A DNA stretch of 64,000 nt from NCBI RefSeq assembly GCF_003610995.1, contig NZ_CP032543.1:3782001-3846000 (forward strand), in the 5' to 3' direction. The translations under genes and the position numbers were made by a program. Positions within the stretch are counted from its first letter, which is position 1, and each line of letters starts with the position of its first letter. This document shows, one piece after another, positions 10,244-17,766 of this stretch. Source of the stretch: Streptomyces griseus subsp. griseus (GTDB lineage Bacteria; Actinomycetota; Actinomycetes; Streptomycetales; Streptomycetaceae). The notes under the pieces were generated by a model. The model was given only the letters and a program-made list of their open reading frames with translations. It was not told the origin of the DNA and searched no databases.

Positions 10244-10960
10244 GTGACGGACGCTGCAGAGCTCCCCCAGGCCCCTGAAGAGGCGCGGGCGGTATTCGGA
10301 GAGCTCTTCCCGGAGGCTGTCCGGTACGCGGAGCTGCTCGCCGATGCCGGGGTGCAGCGTGGCCTGATCGGCCCGCGTGAGGTGCCCCGGCTGTGGGAGC
10401 GGCACCTGCTGAACTGCGCGGTGCTCTCCGAGGTGGTACCGGAAGGCGTCACGGTCTGCGATGTGGGCTCGGGCGCCGGCCTGCCCGGCATCCCGCTGGC
10501 TCTGGTACGTCCCGACCTCAAGATCACCTTGCTGGAGCCGCTCCTGCGCCGGACGAACTTCCTCCAGGAGGTCGTCGAACTGCTCGGCCTGGACCATGTG
10601 ACGGTCGTACGCGGGCGGGCCGAGGAGGTCCTCGGGACGCTCCAGCCCGTCCATGTGGTGACCGCCCGCGCCGTGGCGCCGCTGGACCGGCTGGCCGGCT
10701 GGGGCGTGCCCCTGCTGCGCCCGTACGGCGAGATGCTCGCGCTGAAGGGCGACACGGCCGAGGAGGAGATCAACGGCGCCAGGGCCGCGCTGAGCAAGCT
10801 CGGCGTGCTGGAGACCGAGGTGCTCCAGGTCGGTGAGGGTGTGGTCGATCCGCTCTCCACGGTCGTACGTGTGGTGGTGGGCGAGAGCCCGGGTGGTGTG
10901 AGGTTCGCCGCAAAGAGGGCCAAGGCCGCGCGGGTGGGCCGCGCCCGTCGGCGCCGCTGA
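10244..10960 (+). CDS. rsmG: 16S rRNA (guanine527-N7)-methyltransferase RsmG (GidB)
   Basis: RsmG methylates G527 of 16S rRNA using S-adenosylmethionine; loss gives low-level streptomycin resistance in actinomycetes. GTG at 10244 with GGAAGGAC upstream gives a 238-residue protein; eight extra in-frame codons upstream have no such support. The SAM-binding motif is [17 protein letters not shown], followed by [17 protein letters not shown] and VVRGRAEEV. The C-terminus is a basic tail ([15 protein letters not shown]). It lies between the rpmH operon and parAB, its conserved place. Confidence 0.95.
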   Translation: MTDAAELPQAPEEARAVFGELFPEAVRYAELLADAGVQRGLIGPREVPRLWERHLLNCAVLSEVVPEGVTVCDVGSGAGLPGIPLALVRPDLKITLLEPLLRRTNFLQEVVELLGLDHVTVVRGRAEEVLGTLQPVHVVTARAVAPLDRLAGWGVPLLRPYGEMLALKGDTAEEEINGARAALSKLGVLETEVLQVGEGVVDPLSTVVRVVVGESPGGVRFAAKRAKAARVGRARRRR

Positions 10961-11277
10961 GGGCCACCTGCTGCGCAACGGCCGACCCGATGGAGGACGG
11001 TCCCTCGTGGCCCCTTCCAGATGATCTCTGTCGTCTAGCAGGGAAATGTCGGGAAAGTAGCCATTCGCACCCCCTGCGGAGTGTCGTGGCCTGGTAGTTG
11101 CGCTGCGAGGGCATCGTGTTTCACGTGAAACGTCGCTCTCTGCTGCAGGGAATCATCGGCCGCGGTCGTGCGGCTGCCACACCGCGCGACCGGAAGCCCG
11201 TACGGGTTACCGAGTTGTCCACACATGCGGATTCATCCACAGATCAGCGGGCCTCGCTGGTTCACGACCCCGAAAGC
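10961..11277 (+). promoter_or_regulatory. parAB upstream region with DnaA box
   Basis: This 317-bp gap holds the parAB promoter region, a parS site (11118-11131) and a perfect DnaA box TTGTCCACA (11215-11223) with a weaker box TCATCCACA ten bases on (11233-11241). An in-frame extension of parA reaches back to 11098 but crosses these sites and does not look like ParA, so I treat the stretch as noncoding. No clear -35/-10 pair stands out. Confidence 0.6.
11118..11131. other. parS site 1
   Basis: This is a perfect palindrome GTTTCACGTGAAAC, the ParB-binding sequence of Streptomyces, 147 bases before the parA start codon. Confidence 0.95.
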
Positions 11278-12354
11278 ATGGCAGGCTCTGCTCATTGCGA
11301 GCCTGTAGTCGAGGAGAGTGAACCGTTGCGGTCCGACGCCAACATCGCGGGACCGATGACCGATCCGGTCCCCGGTCCCCGAACCGAGTCCGTGGGGGAG
11401 GGTGTTTCACGTGAAACACCGCCGCCGATGGACGACACCCCCATCGGTCGCGCTGCCCAGCTGGCCGTCGAGGCCCTCGGCCGTGCCGGTGAGGGGCTGC
11501 CTCGCCCTGACCGGACCCGCGTCATGGTGGTGGCCAACCAGAAGGGCGGGGTCGGTAAGACGACCACGACGGTCAACCTCGCTGCTTCGCTGGCCCTGCA
11601 CGGTGCGCGTGTCCTGGTGGTCGACCTCGACCCCCAGGGCAATGCTTCCACGGCGCTGGGGATCGACCACCACTCCGACGTTCCCTCGATCTATGACGTC
11701 CTGGTGGAGAGTCGTCCGCTCTCCGAGGTGGTCCAGCCGGTCCCGGACGTCGAGGGTCTCTTCTGCGCCCCCGCCACGATCGACCTCGCCGGCGCGGAGA
11801 TCGAACTCGTGTCGCTGGTGGCGCGGGAGAGCCGGCTCCAGCGCGCCATCCAGGCGTACGAGCAGCCGTTGGACTACATCCTCATCGACTGCCCGCCCTC
11901 CCTCGGCCTTCTCACCGTGAACGCGATGGTGGCCGGAGCGGAGGTGCTGATCCCCATCCAGTGCGAGTACTACGCGCTGGAGGGCCTGGGCCAGCTGCTG
12001 CGCAACGTCGATCTGGTGCGGGGCCACCTCAACCCCGAGCTGCATGTCTCCACGATCCTGTTGACCATGTACGACGGCCGGACCAGGCTCGCTTCCCAGG
12101 TCGCCGATGAGGTCCGTACCCACTTCGGCAATGAAGTGCTGCGGACGAGCATCCCGCGCTCCGTACGCATCTCCGAGGCGCCGAGCTACGGGCAGACCGT
12201 CCTGACCTACGATCCCGGGTCCAGCGGCGCTCTCTCCTACCTCGAAGCCGCCCGGGAGATCGCCCTGCGGGGCGTCGGGGTGCATTACGAGGCCCAGCAC
12301 GCCCACACGGGCCTGCAGAACAGCCAGCAGAACGTTTCGGAGGGCATTCAGTGA
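11278..12354 (+). CDS. parA: chromosome partitioning ATPase ParA
   Basis: ParA is a deviant-Walker ATPase. In sporulating Streptomyces hyphae it assembles along the tip compartment and aligns origins bound by ParB. ATG at 11278 gives 358 residues starting MAGSAHCEP. The deviant Walker A KGGVGKTT is at residues 89-96, followed by VLVVDLDPQGNAS and IDCPPSLG (Walker B/switch region). The first 80 residues are a low-complexity extension typical of Streptomyces ParA. A perfect parS site inside this extension (11404-11417) is read as VSRET. The stop overlaps the parB start. Confidence 0.95.
   Translation: MAGSAHCEPVVEESEPLRSDANIAGPMTDPVPGPRTESVGEGVSRETPPPMDDTPIGRAAQLAVEALGRAGEGLPRPDRTRVMVVANQKGGVGKTTTTVNLAASLALHGARVLVVDLDPQGNASTALGIDHHSDVPSIYDVLVESRPLSEVVQPVPDVEGLFCAPATIDLAGAEIELVSLVARESRLQRAIQAYEQPLDYILIDCPPSLGLLTVNAMVAGAEVLIPIQCEYYALEGLGQLLRNVDLVRGHLNPELHVSTILLTMYDGRTRLASQVADEVRTHFGNEVLRTSIPRSVRISEAPSYGQTVLTYDPGSSGALSYLEAAREIALRGVGVHYEAQHAHTGLQNSQQNVSEGIQ
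11404..11417. other. parS site 2, inside parA
   Basis: This perfect GTTTCACGTGAAAC lies in the 5' part of parA, coding for VSRET at residues 43-47, in the unconserved N-terminal extension. Confidence 0.95.
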
Positions 12355-13430
12355 GTGAGCGACGTAGAGGGCTGGGGCGTGGGCTCGGTGCGCTGATCCC
12401 CGCCGCTCCCCAGGAGAAGCAGGTGCCGGGGCCCGGAGGTACTTCGGCGTCCGGCGGGGGGCCGGTTCTGACGGCGGAGCGGGGGGTGGCCGCCGCGAAG
12501 GTGACCGCACTCCCGTCGTCCCCGGTGGTGCCGGAGCCGGCGTCCGCGCCGGAGCAGGAGGTGGGGACGTCCGGTGCGTACTTCGCCGAGCTGCCCATCG
12601 GTTCGATCACGCCGAACCCTCGCCAGCCCCGTGAGGTGTTCGACGAGGACGCTCTGGCGGAGCTGGTCACCTCCATCAAGGAGGTGGGTCTTCTCCAGCC
12701 GGTCGTCGTACGCAAGGTGGGGGCGGACCGCTACGAGCTCATCATGGGTGAGCGTCGGCTGCGGGCCTGCCGTGAAGCGGGCCTGGAGCGGATTCCGACC
12801 ATCGTCCGGGACACGGACGACGAGAAGCTCCTCCTGGACGCGCTGCTGGAGAACCTGCACCGGGCTCAGCTGAACCCGCTGGAGGAGGCTGCCGCGTACG
12901 ACCAGCTCCTCAAGGACTTCAAGTGCACCCATGACCAGCTGGCCGACCGGATCGGGCGGTCCCGGCCCCAGGTGTCCAACACGCTGCGGCTCCTGCGGCT
13001 CTCGCCGCCGGTGCAGCGGAGGGTGGCCGCAGGCGTTCTCTCGGCCGGCCACGCCCGGGCCCTGCTGTCGGTGGACGACTCCGAGGAGCAGGACCGGCTG
13101 GCCCACCGCATCGTGGCGGAGGGGCTCTCGGTCCGTGCGGTCGAGGAGATCGTGACGCTCATGGGCTCGCGGCCCACGAGCGCGCAGAAGCCGAAGGGCC
13201 CGCGGGCCGGTGCGCGACTCTCCCCCGCTCTGACCGATCTGGCGACGCGGCTCTCCGACCGCTTCGAGACCCGGGTGAAGGTCGACCTGGGCCAGAAGAA
13301 GGGGAAGATCACCGTCGAGTTCGCCTCGATAGAGGATCTGGAGCGGATTCTCGGCTCCCTCGCCCCGGGCGAGGGAAAGGTGCTGGAGCGTGGGCTCTCC
13401 GAGGCGTCCGACGAGGACGACGAGAGCTGA
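12351..13430 (+). CDS. parB: chromosome partitioning protein ParB
   Basis: ParB is a CTP-dependent DNA clamp that loads at parS and spreads to form the origin-proximal segregation complex. The 359-residue protein starts at GTG 12351, overlapping the parA stop. The N-terminus SERRRGLGRGLGALIPA matches the ParA-interacting peptide of the family. The CTP-binding N-domain includes ITPNPRQPREVFDED and the GERRLRACREAG box. The helix-turn-helix is around HDQLADRIGRSRPQVSNTLRLLRLS, and a C-terminal dimerisation domain follows. A 20-bp hairpin follows the gene. Confidence 0.97.
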   Translation: MSERRRGLGRGLGALIPAAPQEKQVPGPGGTSASGGGPVLTAERGVAAAKVTALPSSPVVPEPASAPEQEVGTSGAYFAELPIGSITPNPRQPREVFDEDALAELVTSIKEVGLLQPVVVRKVGADRYELIMGERRLRACREAGLERIPTIVRDTDDEKLLLDALLENLHRAQLNPLEEAAAYDQLLKDFKCTHDQLADRIGRSRPQVSNTLRLLRLSPPVQRRVAAGVLSAGHARALLSVDDSEEQDRLAHRIVAEGLSVRAVEEIVTLMGSRPTSAQKPKGPRAGARLSPALTDLATRLSDRFETRVKVDLGQKKGKITVEFASIEDLERILGSLAPGEGKVLERGLSEASDEDDES

Positions 13431-13466
13431 ACTCCCTGGCAGCCGCCTGACCGTAGGACCGCATGG

Positions 13467-13510
13467 AGGGCGGGCTGTGTTCCGGTACTCACCGGAACAC
13501 AGCCCGCCCT
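13467..13510 (+). terminator. strong terminator after parB
   Basis: Two perfectly complementary 20-base arms (13467-13486 and 13491-13510) enclose a four-base loop ACTC and are followed by TTGCCCTTT. It closes the parAB transcript. Confidence 0.9.
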
Positions 13511-13606
13511 TTGCCCTTTCTCGGTATCCGCATCACGTCTGGGTGGATACGATGCGATCTGGGATGGCGCATCCACGGTGATCGACCTCGGAGGAGGGCG
13601 GGTACC

Positions 13607-13864
13607 TTGCGAGCAGTGAGCCGCAGCCGGCTGGTGACGGTCGGGCTGGGCCTGGGAGCAGTCGGGGGATTCGTCGGCAGCCTGTTCCACGAACGGAACG
13701 CGCTGGCGGCCGCACGTGATGCGGCAGGCGAGAGAAGTGAGGGATCGCCGCCATGGGGCGTCGGCTTGTACCGCTCACCCTGGACAACCTTCAGGATCTC
13801 CCCGAGCGCTGCCGTGCATGCGTCTTCTGGGAGCTTGACCCGGTCAGCGGAGAAGCCGCGGTAA
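13607..13864 (+). CDS. possible small protein overlapping the following acetyltransferase
   Basis: TTG at 13607 is preceded by an excellent ribosome site (GGAGGAGGG, 13590-13598) and opens 85 codons. The first half looks real: basic SRSRLVTVGLGLGAVGGFVG resembles a short membrane or signal segment, followed by SLFHERNALAAARDAAGERS. The second half runs out of frame over the start of the acetyltransferase at 13753 and looks like a shadow. It may be a short leader peptide coupled to the next gene, or the ribosome site may serve a differently positioned start. I do not recognise the family. Confidence 0.3.
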   Translation: MRAVSRSRLVTVGLGLGAVGGFVGSLFHERNALAAARDAAGERSEGSPPWGVGLYRSPWTTFRISPSAAVHASSGSLTRSAEKPR

Positions 13865-14370
13865 AGGCGGGGAAGCCGGAGCGGGAGAAGGAGGCCTGGA
13901 TCTCCGCGGTGCTCCTGGAATGGGGCTCCTGCGGCCGGGTGGTCTATGTGGACGACGTCCCCGTGGGATTCGTTCTCTACGCGCCGTCGGCCTATGTCCC
14001 GCGCTCCACGGCCTTTCCCACCAGTCCGGTCTCCCCCGATGCCGTTCAGCTCATCACCGGGCTGATCGTTCCGGGGTACCAGGGCCAGGGTCTCGGCCGT
14101 GTCATGGTGCAGACGGTGGCCAAGGACGTCCTGCGCCGGGGCTTCAAGGCGATCGAGGCGTTCGGGGATGCCCGGGCGGAGGAGTTCGGCTGTGTGCTCC
14201 CGGCGGATCATCTGCTGGCGGTCGGCTTCAAGACCGTACGGCCCCATCCCCGGTACCCGCGGCTGAGGCTGGAGCTGCGGACGACGCTTTCCTGGAAGGA
14301 GGACGTCGAGATGGCTCTCGACCGCCTGCTGGGAGCAGTGCAGAAGGAGCCGGTCCTCCGCCCGCTCTGA
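13753..14370 (+). CDS. GNAT family N-acetyltransferase
   Basis: This is a 205-residue protein starting MGRRLVPLTLDNLQDLPERC. The acetyl-CoA binding motif of the GNAT fold is GLIVPGYQGQGLGRVMVQTV (Q/RxxGxG/A class), preceded by a beta-strand region GRVVYVDDVPVGFVLYAP. The substrate is unknown. Its place between parB and trxA is conserved in Streptomyces. AAGTGAGGG lies upstream of the ATG. The short N-terminal cysteine-containing segment CRACVFWELDP is distinctive of this subfamily; whether the cysteines bind metal cannot be said. Confidence 0.88.
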   Translation: MGRRLVPLTLDNLQDLPERCRACVFWELDPVSGEAAVKAGKPEREKEAWISAVLLEWGSCGRVVYVDDVPVGFVLYAPSAYVPRSTAFPTSPVSPDAVQLITGLIVPGYQGQGLGRVMVQTVAKDVLRRGFKAIEAFGDARAEEFGCVLPADHLLAVGFKTVRPHPRYPRLRLELRTTLSWKEDVEMALDRLLGAVQKEPVLRPL

Positions 14371-14390
14371 TCGGACCCGGCAGACACGAG

Positions 14391-14424
14391 AACGGGCCCA
14401 CCCCGGCGAGGGGATGGGCCCGTT
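14391..14424. terminator. bidirectional terminator between GNAT gene and trxA
   Basis: AACGGGCCCA (14391-14400) and TGGGCCCGTT (14415-14424) are perfect complements around a 14-base loop, placed between two convergent genes. The last three bases of the right arm (GTT) are also the first three of a parS site. Confidence 0.8.
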
Positions 14425-14435
14425 TCACGTGAAAC
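14422..14435. other. parS site 3
   Basis: This perfect GTTTCACGTGAAAC overlaps the foot of the hairpin terminator between the convergent GNAT and trxA genes. Confidence 0.95.
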
Positions 14436-14454
14436 ATCGCGCCGGGGCGCGCGG

Positions 14455-14790
14455 CTACTTGGCGCTGATGAAGCCTTCGAGGTCGCGGAGGATCGCGGCC
14501 TTCGGCTTGGCGCCGACGATGGTCTTGGCGACCTCGCCGCCCTGGTAGACGTTCAGGGTGGGGATGGACATCACGCCGTACTTGGCGGCGGTGGCCGGGT
14601 TCTCGTCGATGTTGAGCTTGACGATCTCGATCTGGTCGCCGTGCTCGGCCGCGATCGCTTCCAGCGAGGGAGCGATCTGACGGCACGGGCCGCACCAGGC
14701 AGCCCAGAAGTCGACCAGAACGGGCTTCTCGCTCTTGAGGACGACATCGTCGAACGTGTCGTCGGTTACGTGCTTCAGGTCGCCGGCCAC
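14455..14790 (-). CDS. trxA: thioredoxin TrxA
   Basis: This is a 111-residue cytoplasmic disulfide reductase with the canonical redox motif WCGPC at residues 32-36 and the cis-proline segment MSIPTLNVYQGG. It reduces protein disulfides (ribonucleotide reductase, methionine sulfoxide reductase, anti-sigma RsrA) and is recycled by TrxB encoded 44 bp upstream. The two genes form a trxB-trxA operon controlled by the SigR-type promoter at 15877-15902. Confidence 0.97.
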   Translation of the reverse strand: MAGDLKHVTDDTFDDVVLKSEKPVLVDFWAAWCGPCRQIAPSLEAIAAEHGDQIEIVKLNIDENPATAAKYGVMSIPTLNVYQGGEVAKTIVGAKPKAAILRDLEGFISAK

Positions 14791-14834
14791 GGCGGCCTCC
14801 TTAGTCTTTCGGGGTGGGCGTGCGGTGGGGAGGT

Positions 14835-15806
14835 TCAGACTGCCGGGGTCTTCTCCGGCTCGGCGGGCTCGGCGTCGGCCAGCGCGGCGAGGAAGCGCTC
14901 GGCGTCCAACGCCGCGGAGCAGCCGGTCCCCGCGGCGGTGATGGCCTGTCGGTAGGTGTGGTCGACCACGTCCCCGGCGCCGAAGACACCGGTCAGGTTG
15001 GTACGGGTGGAGGGCGCCTGGACCTTCAGGTAGCCCTCGTCGTCCAGTTCCAGCTGGCCCTTGAAGAGCTCGGTGCGCGGGTCGTGTCCGACGGCGATGA
15101 AGAGGCCGGTCACGGGGAGCTCGGAGGTCTCGCCGGTCTTGGTGTTCCGCAGGGTCAGGCCCGAGAGCTTCTGCTCACCCTTGACCTCGGCGACCTCGCT
15201 GTCCCAGGCGAACTTGATCTTCGGGTCGGCGAAGGCCCGGTCCTGCATCGCCTTCGAGGCACGCAGGGTGTCGCGGCGGTGGACGATCGTGACCGACTTG
15301 GCGAAGCGGGAGAGGAAGGTCGCCTCCTCCATGGCCGTGTCGCCGCCGCCGACCACGGCGATGTCGTGGTCCTTGAAGAAGAAGCCGTCACAGGTGGCGC
15401 ACCAGGAGACACCGCGGCCGGAGAGGGCGTCCTCGTTGGGGAGGCCGAGCTTGCGGTGCTGGGAGCCGGTGGTGACGATGACGGCCTTGGCGCGGTGCAC
15501 GGTGCCCGCCGTGTCGGTGACCGTCTTGATGTCACCGGTGAGGTCGACCGCGACGACATCGTCGGGGATCAGCTCGGCGCCGAAGCGCTCGGCCTGGGCC
15601 CGCATGTTGTCCATGAGCTCGGGGCCCATGATGCCGTCCTGGAAGCCGGGGAAGTTCTCCACGTCGGTGGTGTTCATCAGTGCGCCGCCGGCCGTGACCG
15701 CGCCCTCGAAGACCAGCGGGTTCAGTGAGGCACGAGCGGTGTAGAGCGCTGCGGTGTACCCGGCCGGTCCGGAGCCGATGATGATCACATTGCGGACGTC
15801 GCTCAC
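14835..15806 (-). CDS. trxB: thioredoxin reductase TrxB
   Basis: This NADPH-dependent flavoenzyme reduces TrxA. GTG at 15806 with GAGGAAG upstream gives 323 residues starting [20 protein letters not shown], the FAD-binding dinucleotide fold. The redox-active CATC is at residues 136-139 ([10 protein letters not shown]). The NADPH-binding GGGDTAMEE and the C-terminal FAD motif [21 protein letters not shown] follow. A longer in-frame start at 15878 lacks a ribosome site and would lie almost on the promoter -10. Confidence 0.97.
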   Translation of the reverse strand: MSDVRNVIIIGSGPAGYTAALYTARASLNPLVFEGAVTAGGALMNTTDVENFPGFQDGIMGPELMDNMRAQAERFGAELIPDDVVAVDLTGDIKTVTDTAGTVHRAKAVIVTTGSQHRKLGLPNEDALSGRGVSWCATCDGFFFKDHDIAVVGGGDTAMEEATFLSRFAKSVTIVHRRDTLRASKAMQDRAFADPKIKFAWDSEVAEVKGEQKLSGLTLRNTKTGETSELPVTGLFIAVGHDPRTELFKGQLELDDEGYLKVQAPSTRTNLTGVFGAGDVVDHTYRQAITAAGTGCSAALDAERFLAALADAEPAEPEKTPAV

Positions 15807-15876
15807 GGGTTTCTTCCTCGTCTCTGCAGACTGCCTACTGCCTACGGGGGTCGGTTCAACGACTCTCACCCCACCC

Positions 15877-15902
15877 AACGGATCCTACGGGTGATGCATT
15901 CC
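15877..15902 (-). promoter_or_regulatory. SigR-type promoter of trxBA
   Basis: Reading the minus strand, GGAAT (15898-15902), exactly 18 bases, then GTT (15877-15879) match the SigR consensus GGAAT-N18-GTT. In S. coelicolor trxBA is a principal target of the disulfide-stress sigma factor SigR, so the location and sequence agree. The -10 lies about 70 bases before the trxB GTG. Confidence 0.88.
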
Positions 15903-15951
15903 CGTGTGGCCATCCCGTGTTGCAACACCGCGGGATGTGCCGTGGCGGCGC

Positions 15952-16953
15952 TCAGGAGCGGTCGTACGCCTCGGTGAGCAGCAGCCGACCGGTGCCGCCG
16001 GGAGTGGTGTCCACACAGGAGGCGGCGACGACATAGGCCTGCACGCGGGTGGGGTCGCTCGGGTGCGGAAGGACGACGAGGAAGGCGTCCTTCCCCTGGT
16101 AGGTCCCCTCGTCGACGGCGAGGGCCGGTGTGGTGCGGCCGGTCGCCTGCTGGACGCATGGGGGTACGGCGACGACAGGGGCGCTCAGCGGGTTCCTGGA
16201 GGCGGTGGCGCTGGGCGTCTTTGCTTCGGGCACCGCCCGCTCGTCCCCGCTGGGCGACTGCTTCTGCCCGTGGAAATCCTCGGTACTCGCCCCGCCGGCC
16301 AGGAGCTCCTGGACCTTGGTTTCGAGTGTGCTCCGGGCGTAGCTGTGGGTTCCGTCCTCGGAGGCGGCGGCAGGCAGGTCGGCCGATGTCGCCGAGTCCT
16401 GGGACGAGGGCAGATTCTGGAGGAAGAGGACGCTGAGGCCGATGAGTGCGGCGCCGCATGCGGTGCCGAGGAACGCCGCACGCCCCCTGCGCCGGGCACG
16501 GCTGCGCCCGGGGCCTGTGGAGCCCTGGGGGCGACCTGCCGGGCGCTTCTGGGCGGAGCCGGTGCGAGCCGTCACGGGGGCTGCGCCGGCGGTCTCCGTC
16601 GTCTCTGTTTCACGTGAAACAGAGAGCGTTTCACGTGAAACATCGCCATCGGGTGGAACGGCTGTGGCGCGGGGGCCATCGGCCGCCTCACCGTCGGAGG
16701 CATCCGTACGGGCCTCGGCGCCGAGCGCCGCGTCGATACGGGCGGCGATGTCGTCGGGCATGGGCTCGGGGTCCGGGAGGTCGCCGAGCAGCCCGCGGAT
16801 CTCCTCCAGGGAGTCCCGTACCTCGGAGCACAGCGTGCACCGGTCGAGGTGGTCGCGGATTTCGTCGGCGCGGGAAGCGGAGAGCAGCCCTTCGGTGAGA
16901 TCGGAGATCTCGGAGACCTCCGGGTGCTGATCCCTGTCGGTCGTGGATGTCAC
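15952..16953 (-). CDS. membrane anti-sigma factor with ZAS-type zinc motif
   Basis: This 333-residue protein starts at GTG 16953, preceded by GGGAGGAGG and overlapping the sigM stop (GTGA). The N-terminal domain has the H-x3-C-x2-C motif HLDRCTLC of zinc-associated anti-sigma factors, consistent with binding the adjacent ECF sigma factor. A low-complexity linker contains two copies of VSRET, both encoded by perfect parS sites. One transmembrane helix (AAFLGTACGAALIGLSVLFL) lies near residue 165, followed by an extracytoplasmic domain of about 150 residues with several cysteines (PCVQQ, ASCVDT). What the outer domain senses is unknown. Confidence 0.82.
   Translation of the reverse strand: MTSTTDRDQHPEVSEISDLTEGLLSASRADEIRDHLDRCTLCSEVRDSLEEIRGLLGDLPDPEPMPDDIAARIDAALGAEARTDASDGEAADGPRATAVPPDGDVSRETLSVSRETETTETAGAAPVTARTGSAQKRPAGRPQGSTGPGRSRARRRGRAAFLGTACGAALIGLSVLFLQNLPSSQDSATSADLPAAASEDGTHSYARSTLETKVQELLAGGASTEDFHGQKQSPSGDERAVPEAKTPSATASRNPLSAPVVAVPPCVQQATGRTTPALAVDEGTYQGKDAFLVVLPHPSDPTRVQAYVVAASCVDTTPGGTGRLLLTEAYDRS
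16607..16620. other. parS site 4, inside the anti-sigma gene
   Basis: This perfect GTTTCACGTGAAAC lies in the linker-coding part of the anti-sigma gene, read as VSRET, and begins exactly 21 bases before parS site 5. Confidence 0.95.
16628..16641. other. parS site 5, inside the anti-sigma gene
   Basis: This is a second perfect GTTTCACGTGAAAC, in the same reading frame and also read as VSRET, two helical turns from site 4. Confidence 0.95.
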
Positions 16954-17666
16954 GGGCGTCCACCTCCTCCCTTCGCAGCGGCCGGGTCGTTCGCTCCTGC
17001 GTCCTTCGGTCCTGACGCAGGTGGGACGGATGGACCGGGCGTCCGGTTCCTTGCCGTGACGCGGGTCTCTCCCTCGGTCTCCTCGTCGCCTGTCGCGCCC
17101 CGCAGGTGTCGGACCAGGGGGGCCAGTCTCGCCCGTCCCCGGGCGCACCGGCTCTTCACGGTCCCGGTCGGGACGTCGAGGATGCGTGCGGCCTCGGCCA
17201 CCGGGTAGCCCTGCATGTCGACCAGGACGAGGGCCGCGCGCTGTTCGGCGGGGAGGGTGGCCAGGGCGGCGAAGAGCTGGCGGTGCAGATCCTGCCGTTC
17301 GGCAGGGGCCTCGGCCGACTCGTGGGGTTCCAGGAGCTGGTCGAGGCGATCCGCGTCGTCCACCGGTGACGTCTTGCGGGAGGCGGCCTTGCGGACCCGG
17401 TCGAGGCAGGCGTTGACGGTGATGCGGTGCAGCCAGGTCGTGACGGCGGACTGGCCGCGGAAGGTGTGGGCTGCGCGGAAGGCGGAGACCAGGGCGTCCT
17501 GGACGGCGTCGGCAGCCTCCTCCCTGTCCCCGAGAGTGCGCAGCGCCACGGCCCACAGCCGGTCGCGGTGGCGGCGTACGAGCTCACCGAAGGCGTCGGG
17601 GTCGCCCGCCACATGCAGGGCGAGCAGGTCCGAGTCGCCCGGTGCCTCTGGTGGAACGGAATCCAC
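16950..17666 (-). CDS. sigM: ECF-family RNA polymerase sigma factor SigM
   Basis: This 238-residue sigma-70 family ECF factor starts from GTG at 17666 with GGAGGGGGAG upstream. Sigma region 2 is DLLALHVAGDPDAFGELVRR onwards, including DREEAADAVQDALVSAFRAAHTFRG. Region 4 is ATLPAEQRAALVLVDMQGYP with [23 protein letters not shown]. No sigma-1 domain is present. Longer in-frame starts (ATG near 17708 and beyond) have no ribosome site and no family similarity. It is translationally coupled to the downstream anti-sigma gene. The SCO3892 locus of S. coelicolor in this position is named sigM. Confidence 0.92.
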   Translation of the reverse strand: MDSVPPEAPGDSDLLALHVAGDPDAFGELVRRHRDRLWAVALRTLGDREEAADAVQDALVSAFRAAHTFRGQSAVTTWLHRITVNACLDRVRKAASRKTSPVDDADRLDQLLEPHESAEAPAERQDLHRQLFAALATLPAEQRAALVLVDMQGYPVAEAARILDVPTGTVKSRCARGRARLAPLVRHLRGATGDEETEGETRVTARNRTPGPSVPPASGPKDAGANDPAAAKGGGGRP

Positions 17667-17766
17667 CGTGCTCCCCCTCCGAACCGGATCCGATGTCGGG
17701 TGCCACATTAACCGGCCGGGCGCCCGGTGATCAGGGTCGGTGCGGAGTCTCCACACCGGCTCCCGA

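Noticed and set aside
11098..11277. N-terminal extension of ParA back to 11098
   Set aside because: The extra 60 codons cross a parS site and a DnaA box and show no ParA-like sequence; ATG 11278 fits family length.
15952..17556. 534-codon frame joining the anti-sigma gene to upstream sequence
   Set aside because: The upstream half is the shadow of sigM; the GTG at 16953 has a strong ribosome site and starts the ZAS domain.
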